Shown here: positions 32,136 through 43,460 of the stretch, piece after piece | Position numbering within the stretch: position 1 is the first letter of the stretch | Layout: every line of letters starts with the position of its first letter | Assembly: GCA_022497145.1 (NCBI GenBank) | Contig: MU385874.1 | Location: 248,001-312,000 of the forward strand | Direction: 5' to 3' | Source of the DNA: Rostrohypoxylon terebratum | Lineage: Eukaryota; Ascomycota; Sordariomycetes; Xylariales; Hypoxylaceae | DNA length: 64,000 nt | Made by a program: the position numbers and the translations under genes | The notes under the pieces: generated by a model | Database searches by the model: none | Told to the model about the DNA's origin: nothing | Seen by the model: the letters and a program-made list of their open reading frames with translations, nothing else

Positions 32136-35100
32136 TTAATCCAACACTCTACCTGCCACACCTGCGCCGCTTCTATCCTTCGTCTGTGTCTTCTTCAATG
32201 ATTTGCCCAGTTGGATCTCGTTCAGGAAGCCGGCAGGCCTACCACCGCTGGGAGCACTTGGCATACCACCTGCAGCTGGTGGTGGAGGCGGGGGTGGAGG
32301 GGCTAGGCCTGGAATTGGGGGTGGCGGAGGCGGAGCTGCTGCAGGAGCTCCGAAATCGGGCATAGGGGGAGGCGGCGGCGGAGGAGCTCCGATACCCGCC
32401 TCGGGCATTGGCGGGGGAGGTGGTGGGGGTGTAGCTTCCCCGACGGGAGGTGGGCTGAATGGCGGCGAGGCCACGGCTGGTGAAGCGCCGGCGGACTGAT
32501 TGCCCGTGGCGGACAGGGGGCGAGGAGGACCCATAGAGCCGAAGAGGAGAGATGCTAATTGGGCGGCACCGGCGGCAGGGCGTTCGTCGTCCGAGTCTTC
32601 GTCGTCCTCTTCGCTCCCAGAGCCCCATTCGTCATCCGTGTCAGGTCTCTTCCGAGATGGTGCTGGTGCCTTGGCTTCCTGGGTTATCCGGAAGAATGGG
32701 TTGTTAGTGGAAACCTCTGGCTGCGGCGGTGGTGGGGGAGGAGCGGGAGCGGGAGCGGTAGGTGCCACAGCAGGAGCTGCTGCCGGAGACTCCGAGGACT
32801 GCGATAACATCCGGCGGTAGGGATTGCGACTCTCCGTTTCGGACGGTGGGCTAGTAACGACTGAAGGAGGCGAAACAATAGGCGCAGCAGGAGCCGGAGG
32901 CGGCGTAGCTTTACGTTCTAATTCCTGGCTGCCGAGTTGGCTACTACCAAGAGTAGGAGTAGATGCTTGCGGAGTGATCTGCTGCGGGCCTTCGTCGTCG
33001 TCAGAGGACGACTCTTCTTCCTCCATGGCCGCGAGCTGTCGCTGTAGCTCGAGTTCTCGTTGGCGGGCGGCTTCGATCTCGGCACGTTGAGCGGCAAGTT
33101 TTGCCTCTTTCTCCTTTGCTTCGGCCATAGCGGCCTTCTTTCTCTTCTTTTCCTCTTCCTTCTTTAATTTGCCTTGGCGTACTTGCTCTTCCAAAGCCTT
33201 CAGACGTGCAGAAGCAGCGTCGCGTTCCTTAGCGACTTCTTCTTCTTGTCGCCTAGCCCCGTCCCTATTTTAAATTAGCGAGATTGTAGCAGGTCTGAAT
33301 AGTAGCATGTACTTACTCCATTTGTTGCGTAGCTCGCTGTTGCTCTTCATGCTCTCTAGCAAGGCGCTCTTCCTCAGCCTTCCTACTGGCCTCTTCCTCT
33401 TCGGCCTTCTTTGCGTTGTCTTCATTCCTGCCTCCTTTCCTTGAAGGTGGGGGAGGTGGCTTCTTAGCTTCCACTTTTGGTGCAGGCGGAGGCACGCCTT
33501 GTTCCTCAGCGATTCTAGCCTGCCGCTCGGATTCACGTCGTGCGTCTTCCTCCTCCGCTTGGCGAAGCTTAGCAGCCCTTTCCGCCCTCTCACGTTCTAT
33601 TCGTTGAGCAGCAGTTTCTCCAGGCTTCGAAGGCGCCTTAATACCCAGAGCTGCAAGTCGCTCAGCCATACGCTGTTCTGCCTGCTGCTTGATAAACGCG
33701 GCTCTTTCTTCTGGGGTCTTGTATGAGGAATAGGAGCCACCACTAGGGGCGGGGGATGACGTGGTGGGAGGCGTGGCAGTACGAGATGCTGATGCGGGAC
33801 TATCAAATCGGGCCGGGGGCGCCTCTGCTTTAACGGGTTCGGCAGTCGGGGCTCGCCCGCCCTTGCGATCTTGGGCCCGAATTCGAGCGGCTCTGCTCGA
33901 ACGTTGCAAATCGAAGATGAAATCTCGGACCTCATCCTCAACACCGAGAGCATCTTCCCATCTCCTTCTTTCGTGCTCGTTGGCAGAACTTTGACTGCCT
34001 TCCTTGAGGTTGTCTTCGATGCCCCGCGAGAATTCACGGACACTATCTTCGACGTCCCGGACCATGCGTTCATTGTTCTCTTTTTCAGTTCTGACCTTGA
34101 GATTCTCTTCCTCTAGTCGCTTCTGCGCATCGCCGTCATCATTGCCGGCATCTACCTTCTTGCCAGTTAGCGCAGCAGTCCTCTGCTGCATCATGGCTTT
34201 GGCCCTAGCCTTGAGGCGGTCCGACTCGGTTATCGATCCGCCCGGTCCGGTGCCGATAATATTAGACGCACTTCCAGGATGAGCCTTCGCATCACGCAGT
34301 CGGAAAAGTTCCAGCTTGGCGTCCGCAATGGCTTTCTCTGTTTTCCTGACCTGAGAGGCCAACTCCGGAATTTTGTCGGTGAGATTCTGTAGTTGACGCT
34401 TAAGTGCCCTCCTTTCGGCTTCAGAATCGCCGCTCGCCAAAGCCGCATCGGGATGGTTATCGATATCATCCTGGATGCGTCGAATGCGACGGTATAGCTC
34501 CTCGGCTTCACGTCGATCGCGCCTATCGAGGATGTCATCTTCCTCGGCAGCTGCCTCATCTTTGAAATCCATGGCGTCTAGGAGAACCTGTTTCTCGCGA
34601 ATCTTCTTCCTCAATTGATCAAGAGATAGCTCTTCATTAGATGCTACGGATGAGGGAGATTCGGGTCGCGGCGAGGAATTGCCGATCCTACGTCGTGCGC
34701 TCGATCGATACCCAACGTCATCGTCATTATTCTTGAACACAGTCGCATCTTTACGCCCGCCACCAAGTCCGCCAGCAGCTCCCTTGAAGGAATGGCTCTT
34801 GAGGTAACTGACTCCCGTCTTCTGTGGGAGCAGGGCAGCTCCTGACGTCTTGCGAAAGTCAGACTCCTGGCTCAGCATTGACTTGATAGTGCCAAGTGAT
34901 TCTGTGAGATTGCGCGTAGAGGGGGGCACAAGTTCAGGTGGTAAAACGTTGGGCACGGGATAGCCATTCAACTTTCTGTATATCAAATGCATAGCAACGG
35001 CGAACTCGTCAAGATTGAGCTTGCCCTTGTTTCCATTATCCGCAAGGGTCCAGATGCGCTCAAGATCAGTTTTCTCAAGACCACTTTGACCAAAAATCTC

Positions 35101-36272
35101 AATAGCTTGATCGCCTCCAATAAAGCCTTTGTGTAGACCATCCCATGCGCGGAATAGTTGATCGTAGCGAGTCTTCTCGTCCTTTGTGATAGCCCAAGGA
35201 ATCACGGCGTTGCCAGATAAACCAGCAGTGGTGTAATTTTGTTGTTCTCGGCCCGCTTGTGGCATCATTCGGGCTTGCAATGCATCGATGTTAGGAAGCC
35301 CAGACGCCGGGGCATTCACCAACCCCCATTGTCCGGGTTTTCCGGTGGGCTGCGCATTCAGAGGAGCCGCACTTGCCGGAGATAGCCCGCCAGCGAAGCC
35401 TGTGGGCATCGGTGGCATAGGAGGTAAGGGTCCATTATATCCCGTCGGCTGGGGGTTATTTAACCCTCCGAGGAACCCGGTAGGTTGGGGCTGCATTGGC
35501 TGGCCGGCGAATCCGGTAGGCTGAGTCGGAAAGCCAGTTACCTGTGCTTGAAGTAGCTGGGAATTCGTCGGTATGGGCTGAGGATGTTGTATCGTCGGCG
35601 GAGTTGCAGTGTTTTGTCTAGTGAAATCGGGCGCGTTGGTTGCGGCTCCCGAACTAGCGGCGTCGTCCGCGATACTGAAATTGATGATATCGACCATGCT
35701 CGAGACTTCATTCTTGATATTCTCAGGTAGATTCCCCGGGAGGGATTTGCCTACAAGTTTCAAGTTACACAGGTACATTGCCAACGCAAACTCCGGAAAA
35801 TGGAGTTCACCGGATCGAGTGGTATCTGCGAGTGTCCTACGCAAAGGCAAAGATTAGATGGTGGTCGGTAGGGTCAGGGCGGCGTGATACTATACCAGAT
35901 ATGCGATAGAGAATCACCATCTAATCTTGATCTCAAGAGCAGATCTCGAGCTTTCTCTCCAGACATGGTGTTTTGGCCATCGCCCACGGCCGACTTGAAT
36001 AACGTCTCGAACTTCGCCTGATCTTGAGCGGTTATGAAAGACAATCGGATGTTGGGAATTTTATTCGTGGTCTTTGGAGCTCGTCGACCTCTCGCCTGGG
36101 GATCGGAAGCGCCGCCGGTCTTGAAGGAAGCGGCCATGGCGCTGAAGCCTGTCGGTTGAGGATTTATCGCCGGCGCTGGAGCTGGAGTTGGAGCTGGAGC
36201 TTGGGATGGGATTTGCGTAGTCGGTAAGGAAAACGAGTTCTGTTGCGGCAGCAGCTGCGGCTGTTGTTGTTG

Positions 36273-36313
<41 letters not shown>

Positions 36314-36710
36314 TAAATTGACTTTGAAATTGCGAAGGAATCTGAGGCACTGGAGGAACGCTGGACTGAAAGCTTTGTTGGGCAGCAGTTTGACCTGCGT
36401 ACCCCGTCAACTGAGGCGTTTGCGGATTCATAAGGAGAGCAGACTGCGAAGGCATTCCTGTCATTTGCGGCTGTAAGCCTTGAGGGGTTTGGGAGCCAGG
36501 ATAACCAGTATATTGCTGGGTTAAGGGAGCCTGCCCGTAACCAGTGGGCTGCGGTGCAAATGGACTTGGTAGCTGTCCTGGCGGTTGCTGCGGTGGTTGT
36601 TGTGGCTGTTGACCTGGGCCACCAGCTCCCATTCCGTACGAGGTGCCATACTGCTGCTGACCTGGACGCAAGTTGTTGCCGCCCATGAACGAATTGGAAT
36701 TAGAATACAT
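32136..36710 (-). CDS. PAN1: actin cytoskeleton-regulatory/endocytic scaffold PAN1
   Basis: Three exons (36710-35896, 35836-33317, 33264-32136) give 1487 aa. Pan1 with End3 and Sla1 forms the coat-to-actin link of endocytosis and activates Arp2/3. Order of features: an N-terminal Q/P-rich region with many xTG motifs such as QPTGY and LTGYAG, the targets of Prk1/Ark1 kinases; a polyglutamine run (encoded at about 36250-36310); a first EH domain split by intron 1 (around 225-300); more TG repeats; a second EH domain (about 480-560, LERIWTLADNG); a long Glu/Arg/Lys-rich coiled-coil middle; and a proline-rich C-terminus with several poly-Pro tracts and a WH2-like LNEIQLGKSLKK. The start at 36710 is chosen because Pan1 proteins begin MYSNSN; an in-frame ATG 13 codons upstream is less likely. 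Confidence 0.96.
36250..36310 (-). repeat. CAG/CAA repeat encoding polyglutamine in PAN1
   Basis: About 18 consecutive Gln codons, mostly CAG with CAA at one end, inside the N-terminal Q-rich region of PAN1. A trinucleotide microsatellite likely to vary in length between strains. Confidence 0.9.
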
Positions 36711-37933
36711 GGTGAAGAAAAGTGAAGAAAAGGAGATGTTCTTATTCAAATCAACAAAGGAACCTTGCTTAGAGTAGCGACTGGATAAGGAGGCCCCAAG
36801 GGACCGAATAGAGCTCCTTGGTGATCACGTTGAGGAATAGGAATAAAAAGCAAGAAACAAGTGTTGCAGATGACGAAGCTGTACTAGAAATCAAATATTA
36901 GAACCAGGGAGGAACTTGGAGTGGAAACCGAAGAATGAGTAGGATCCATATGGATAAGGAGTGTGGCTTGGCATAATTTGGTCAAAAACTTACCTACACT
37001 AAACACACTAGGTATAGGTACCTAAACAGCACACTGCTAAACGGTAAACCAATACCCTGAGAACCCTGCCACTTGCCTAACGTCCACCATTGCTTGACCA
37101 CTGAGAGGAAGGTCCGAGGTGCCGACTTACTACCTAGTATGTACTTAGGTGTGTATGTACCTACCTGAGGCTACTACACTACTACACTACTACCAGGGAG
37201 GTAACTACGCAGTACTAGGTAGGTATTAATATCAACAATACTACTGATGTATTGTACATCATGATTTTGATCCAATTGATCCAATTGCACAGGTCAATTT
37301 AAGGGGATACATGTAGGTACAGGGGGGAGTTTATGTTGCCTCACGTGCTGACGTGCATTAAACATCCACTATGTCCACTATGATTTACTGCTATTATATA
37401 GTATGTAATTGTGTCAATTAGTTTCAAGGTAATTCTCCGTCCTGGCACACGATAATACCTCAATACCACAATACTAATGCATACCATCCGCCACGATCAA
37501 TGCCACTCTTGACAGGATCATAATATGGACTGTATTAAAAGTATACGAGATATGATCACGGATAACAATTGAGAGCATGCAAGAAACAAGACGTGCATAG
37601 CAAGGCATGTTCAATTTGGATAACATAGATGGACGTTCATACATTTTCAGGCCGATGATGGATCTAGCTATTCATTCGCACTTGGCGCTCTCACTCACCA
37701 CCATTACTGTTTTCTCAACCCCCATTACATGAAAAATTAAACATCCACACACCATTCCTCTCCTCTACCTAACCCGACGACTCCTCGGATAGTTATCAAC
37801 CTCATCATAAGGCATTAGATGACCAACGTATCTGACCAAGGTTCACCTGTGAGGGCTCCAGAAGTACGGTCTTCGCGGGCGGCACACTTGTCTAGCTGTA
37901 TACCTCTAATATTGTAACTTTCTTCGCCGGACT
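36711..37933. other. intergenic region
   Basis: PAN1 promoter and 3' region of the methyltransferase gene. Only AT-rich spacer and scattered TACCTAGG-type half sites. No gene recognised. Confidence 0.55.
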
Positions 37934-39732
37934 TTACTGGGCAGATGAAGTCGGGAATTGGTCCGCGTTCTTCTTAGCCCATCCTTTGAAGTCTATCTTG
38001 GTGGCAGCCATGCTTAGAGCCCCAGACAAACCGTATTGAGTAGGGACACCCTCGATACGATGCGTCGAGTTGATGTTCTTGACTAACATGATCTGGTAGC
38101 AAGTAGCAGTTCCTTGCCGAGAAGCGATGGTAGAAGCAGCAAGGAAGTACTCCCAGATCTATTTTATGTTGTTAGCAACCTGAATGAGAATTCTCGTCAA
38201 GCGAATTATTTTTGAAAACTTACGCGGAACCATCGCTTTCCGTACTTGGCCACAACCTTCTCACGGTTGGCCAACCAGTTCCTGTACCATCGCCACATAG
38301 TCGCGGAATAATGTACACCGATGGTGTCGATTCCCTTAATTTCAAAACCAGCACCCTCAAGCCCGCTAATGAAGAAATCGAGAGGGGTCGAGGCGTCGGC
38401 ACCGGGGAAGATATACTTGTTCATGAATAGACCCCAGATAAGATCCTCGTACTGCCACGGCTTTCGGAGACCAGCGATTTGTAGAAAGAAGATACCGTCG
38501 TCATCGAGCATATCGTAGACCTGCTTTAAGAAAGTACCATATTTGCGTACACCAACATGCTCGGCCATCTCAAGACAGGTGATCTTCTTGTAGCCACCCT
38601 CCGGAACGGGAATATCGCGGTAATCCATGCAGAGAATCTTGCTCTGCTCCTCGGGAATGTTGACATTACGCAGGGCCTTGTTACCCCAGGCGGTCTGGTT
38701 GCGGCCAAGAGTAATACCGGTGACATGAGCGCCGTAGTTAACACTAGCGAATCGCGCTAGGGTGCCCCAGCCGCACCCGATGTCGAGCATCTTCTCACCT
38801 TCCTTGAGATCAATCTTCTCGCAAACGATGGCGAGCTTGTTGTCCTGAAGCTGTTCCAGAGTCTCCTCCGTGTTGATGTCTGAGATGACACCAGAAGTGT
38901 AGATCATACGAGGACCCAAGAACCAGCCGTAGAAGTCATCACCACGGTCATAGTGGTCACGGACTTGCTCCTCGTCTTGGTTATGTTAGCCCCAAGACTC
39001 ATCACCGTAATTGTTGGGCTTTTCATATCTTACCTTGGCTTCGCGAATGGATGATGACCTCGGGCATCATGCCAAACAAGAAGTACTTGCAAAGACCCCA
39101 AGTAAAACGGAAGCTTGCCCAATCATGTCTGTATTCCAAGACCTCTAGGCAGTCGCCGTTGAAATCGACATCCCCGTCGAAATACATCTCGTAGAAGGTT
39201 TCCATAGGGATCTTATTCCTGCCATGGTACTTGAGCTTATCAGATTGCCTCTTGAAAGTGAGATAGTGTTCGACCGGTCGTCCGGGATACTTGGCTTTCT
39301 CGTTCTTCCGGGGGCTGATGGCGGACACGGTAAGCCAGAAACCAGCTAAGATAGGAATGCTCGTGAACAGGGCAAAGAATATCGCAGTCTTCAGACCACC
39401 TCCGACTTTCCATGATAAGTAAAGCGGAACACCGCCCATGAGGGAGAAGAGAAGGACATTGGAGAAAGTTTCGGCTCCAGCGGAATCAGCAGGGAGAGGG
39501 CCATTTTTAATAGAAGGGTACTGGAGAGAGAGAGAGAAAAGCAATTGTTAGCAACGAAGTAGGGTATTCTGGGAGTTGAGTGTATGGAGTGTATGGCAGA
39601 TGAGGCCAGACTTACCGAAGTAGTTCGTACACCGCACTCCTCGAACTTCTCGAAGGTAGGGGTGGGAGCTTTGGGAGTTTCGATGAATTCGAACTCGGAC
39701 TCGCTCCCATTAACACTATGAGGCTTCGACAT
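37934..39732 (-). CDS. MTS1: sphingolipid C9-methyltransferase
   Basis: Four exons (39732-39616, 39520-39034, 38975-38224, 38158-37934) give 526 aa, the family's usual size. The enzyme adds the C9 methyl group to the sphingoid base of fungal glucosylceramides, using S-adenosylmethionine, in the ER. It is related to cyclopropane-fatty-acid synthases. Two hydrophobic segments lie at about 55-100. The catalytic domain begins near DEEQVRDHYDRGDDFY (about 202-217), followed by the SAM-binding LDIGCGWG (265-272), EMAEHVG and a conserved GVHYSATMWRWYRNW. Introns are 58-95 bp, and all phases agree. The domain order and motif set match fungal C9-methyltransferases better than bacterial CFA synthases. 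Confidence 0.95.
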
Positions 39733-41691
39733 AGTGAAGCTTTTTGCAAAGCTCTGAGACAACAGACTTTGCAATAAACCTCTCTTTGTCTTGGGGGGGA
39801 AAAGTTAGTGTTAGGAGAAGAATTTGTGGGAAAAAAAGGGACAATATAGCTGACTCGTCTTGCCCTCAAAAGGGGGGGAGAAAGTTGTTAGTTCTTTCCC
39901 ACTTTCACACTTTCGCAGACCGCCGCTCTGCTGCTTCTCCAAATTCGATAAATCCTTCCAAACTTTCTTTCAATTGGCCTCTGTGAGTGGCTGGGGTCCC
40001 TTAAGCTAGGGGGTTAGAATGTGCCGTTCCGTTGCAATTACGGTGGGTCTACAGAGCTACTTAGTAAAACCCCCACCTAGCCAACGTCAGCTAGCGTGTA
40101 GGCACCTGTATTTCCCAGGTATCGATAATCTACCTAGTATGTACTATGTAATAGCACGTGTTAACATCCGAATAAGAGCAGGCAGTAGGAGACTAGGAGT
40201 AATATGCTGTAAACTCTTCGACCCTTCTACTCCAAGATTTGTAATGGATGTCTTACATAATTATCATATAGTAGCATCTGATACTTGTATGATGTATGTA
40301 GAACATGGAATATGGCCGTATAACGGTTTTCAAGTACGGAAACATGCACGCCTAAAGGGATCCGCGGTAGGTACCTAGCAGGTATACGAACTTACGAAGT
40401 ATACATAATAGAACAGTTGGCAGTTTAATTATATTGTGACCCAATGATAACAACTCAACTAATACTATAGGTACTATACATGGATGGATATCTGGAAGTC
40501 AGATCCATGTCTGCTCAATTTTTTCTTTACTATGTAAGTTTTTAATATTGTCATTTTTGGGGGGTATATTGATGCGAAAACTCAAAGGCTAGATAGGTCC
40601 TAGGTGGTAGGTGGTAGGTAGCGATTGATATTAGATAATAAACCCACCTAACATACCTACATACCTAGTACATTAGGTAGTATATGGATAGGTATGTATA
40701 CCTAAGGGCTTGGCGGAAAGACCGTCCTCATCAATAAGATCGGTCCACAATTTTTCCAATAACCCAGTAATCAAACTAGATGATCAAGGGATAATACCCA
40801 AGGTTTGACTATCGGTATAGGTAATACTCTACTTTCTCATAATGATTGCCCCTATTATAATATTTTACGTCTCTGTACGGCATACAATCGATGGGTAAAA
40901 TGTGACTACCTGTGCGTACCTAGGTGGTGGAGGGAAATAGTGGGATGTCGATGGGTAATACCAATCTCAACTGTTGATACTTGACAAGTTGCGTTAGCGG
41001 TATGTAATATGTATGGATATTGTAGATATAGTGGAGGTATGTTGGGAACAGCCCATACACGATTTCCTGCCTGAGCAACTTTTCTAATAGTAATAGGTTA
41101 TCGACTGTAAAGGTGCGTATGCTGTAGAGATGGCTTTGTTAGAACGAGTAGCCCTTCATAATCCTGGGAGACGAATAACGAGGAACAGCTGAGGCTATAA
41201 TAGCGGTTAGCCACCAATGATATTATTACTCTTACTCTTGGGCAGTATGGATATAACCAATGACGTATCATAAACACTTAATAACACCTTCGTCTTTGTT
41301 TAAAAACGTCTGGTCGGCGAAGGTTAGCATACATTTTTGATTCCGTACTGAAGGCATTGCATTGATCATGGCTACGAACTACATTTGCCAGAAGCTCAGC
41401 CAAACAAGGTATTAACTTACATGCCGAGAATGGTGAGGTCTAGAACCCCTTGAAGGACTTGATTGCCCTTGCGCCCCCAATCCCAAGCCTCAATTCTAGC
41501 TAAAGTCATAAATCATGTCACCATGCTCAATTCCGTCCAGGAGAACCTACACTGGTCACATAGCAGCGACCAATTTCGATACTTCGGGTTCATGAATTGT
41601 AGACAAATGTCCGACGAAGCTTGTGGTATAAAGGTTGCGATGAAACAAACCAGGTGTGTCATCAAAATCGATTGGTCATGGGTTAAGATAC
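39733..41691. other. 2-kb intergenic region
   Basis: Promoter of the methyltransferase gene, then AT-rich spacer with TACCTAGG-type half sites (about 40590-40700), then the 3' flank of SPP2. The frames at 40019-40378 and 41463-41924 show no family features. No gene supported. Confidence 0.55.
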
Positions 41692-42801
41692 TCAGCGTCT
41701 GGAGCCTCGGTCGGAATATCTATAGCTGGACCGATCTCGGTCATGACGACTATAGCTATCATTATGGTCGCGGTCTCGTCGTTCGCGCTCGCGTTCAGAT
41801 TTGTAACTGCTTCCATGACGCGATTCGCGATCTCGTCTTTCTTTTTCCTTGTCTCTCCGATACTCATCTAGTCGAGGCTTTCGTTCACGATGTCCATGCT
41901 TTTGAGCTAGTTCGCCTTTCCTGATTTCTTCGTCGACCTTCGCCCCGAGACCTAACAAATTAGGCCGCTTCTTGACTTCTTTGGGTTTGTTTCCGCGCTG
42001 TTCGCCATCCCAGCCCATACCACGAAGCATGGCAGCCCCAAATTCTCCCTCCGGTATCTGATCATATTCTTCAACGGTCGATACTTCGGCCGCCTCTTCC
42101 ATTCGCCGGCGGTAAACGTCTAATTCGGATGAGGTCTCGGGCGTGTTGCGCGCTGACATGCCTTCGATGATGAGATTTTTAGCCGATTTTCTCTTGCCGA
42201 GAAGAGCATCCATTGCGTCTTTATCGTCGCTCGATGATATGTTAGAACTCGCGTTTTGAGGGGCTCCCTCGGAATCTGATAAAGGAGATTTTTTTCGTTT
42301 TGTATGACCATCGTCAGCTTCTTCGGCGTCATTATGTACCGGCTTCTTTGCTGTATTCAACCCCCATTTAATCTGACTGTTTTGGTCGGCCGGCGCTGTT
42401 TCTTTGAGGTCGCTAGGCTGCACTTGCCTAGACCCCCGAGCCTGCGCCTGTGCCTTTAATTCTTTCTTCCAGTCACGATCTTGATGGCCGGAGATCACGT
42501 AAGGCACAGCACCGCGCTTAGGCCTGTCCGTCGCTAGCTTCTGTCTCTTAACTTCTGAATTATCCGAATCGGATGATTCTCCACCGAATGTTGTTATAGC
42601 CTCATATCTACCTCTGGATTCTTCTTCACTCTCAGAATCGGAATGGGAGTCAAAAGTTTGATTGTATGGCTGGGCTCGGTGACGTTTACCCAAGGTCGAA
42701 GATGGTTGCGCGCGGGTTTGGCCCTTTGATCCGTTGACCGGCTTCGACGAAGAAGACGAAGCGCCGAATTTTATGGCTATCCTTGGGGCTTGGTTAGACA
42801 T
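41692..42801 (-). CDS. SPP2: pre-mRNA-splicing factor SPP2 (G-patch, GPKOW-type)
   Basis: Single exon, 369 aa. Spp2 binds the DEAH helicase Prp2 through its G-patch and activates it for catalytic remodelling of the spliceosome. The diagnostic block is YDQIPEGEFGAAMLRGMGWDG (about 244-264), followed by KRPNLLGLGAK, both typical of Spp2/GPKOW/MOS2. The N-terminus opens with IAIKFG, which is common in these proteins, followed by Ser-rich and acidic disordered sequence. The C-terminus is a low-complexity Arg/Asp/Ser/Glu (RS/RD) tail typical of splicing factors. It diverges from the VID21 gene, with 659 bp between the two starts. Confidence 0.93.
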   Translation of the reverse strand: MSNQAPRIAIKFGASSSSSKPVNGSKGQTRAQPSSTLGKRHRAQPYNQTFDSHSDSESEEESRGRYEAITTFGGESSDSDNSEVKRQKLATDRPKRGAVPYVISGHQDRDWKKELKAQAQARGSRQVQPSDLKETAPADQNSQIKWGLNTAKKPVHNDAEEADDGHTKRKKSPLSDSEGAPQNASSNISSSDDKDAMDALLGKRKSAKNLIIEGMSARNTPETSSELDVYRRRMEEAAEVSTVEEYDQIPEGEFGAAMLRGMGWDGEQRGNKPKEVKKRPNLLGLGAKVDEEIRKGELAQKHGHRERKPRLDEYRRDKEKERRDRESRHGSSYKSERERERRDRDHNDSYSRHDRDRSSYRYSDRGSRR

Positions 42802-43460
42802 CTTCGCAATTGTGAATGAGTGGCACTAGCCAGTAAATAGATGGTCGTCTGGTGCCAGGGCTTGGGGAGATTAGTTGTTGTAGTTGTAGTTGTTAGGTAG
42901 AAAACTCGATGTTCCTGCACATTAAAACATTATTAGGTAAGTTTCCATGTTAAGTGCAGGCGTGGCTGTGTTTGTTGCCTACAGCTGTGCACCTAGGTCC
43001 TAGGTAAGTTTGAAAAGTGGCTTGATACCTAAAAGTTGAGGTGAAGGAAGGTACCTAGGCGAGAAAATTAGCTACCCGGCAGGTGCTAGCAAGTTAGGTA
43101 GTACCAACTACTAAGTTCTAACTGGAAGTACACTGTGCGCTCGCGCCTACCGAACATTAGGCATCTTTATTCACTAAATCAGTAAATGTACCTACCCTGT
43201 ATACCCTGTATGCACCTGTATACACCTGTAATAGTGGTGGAAATGGGGGAAATGGGGGAAATCGTCCCTTAGCAAAAAGATCAAAAAGATCAAAAATTAA
43301 TACGCATTTCCATCCACCAAGACGACGACCAAATTCAATTAGTACACCACAACGCCATCCTTTCCATCAGAGATAAAGGCTGATTTCGTCTCGAGAAACT
43401 CCATTAAGACTGGAGAGACATCCGTTTTTCTGTAAAACGGATGTCGCGGTGGTTGATGCT
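42802..43460. other. divergent promoter region between SPP2 and VID21
   Basis: A 659-bp region between two divergent housekeeping genes. A CCTAGGT array lies at 42990-43008. Direct repeats of CTGTATRCACCTGTA type near 43196-43230. No gene. Confidence 0.55.

Noticed and set aside
32203..32820. Gly-rich plus-strand frames
   Set aside because: Antisense of the proline-rich C-terminus of PAN1.
41463..41924. 153-codon plus-strand frame
   Set aside because: Mostly antisense to the RS-rich tail of SPP2; no recognisable domain.
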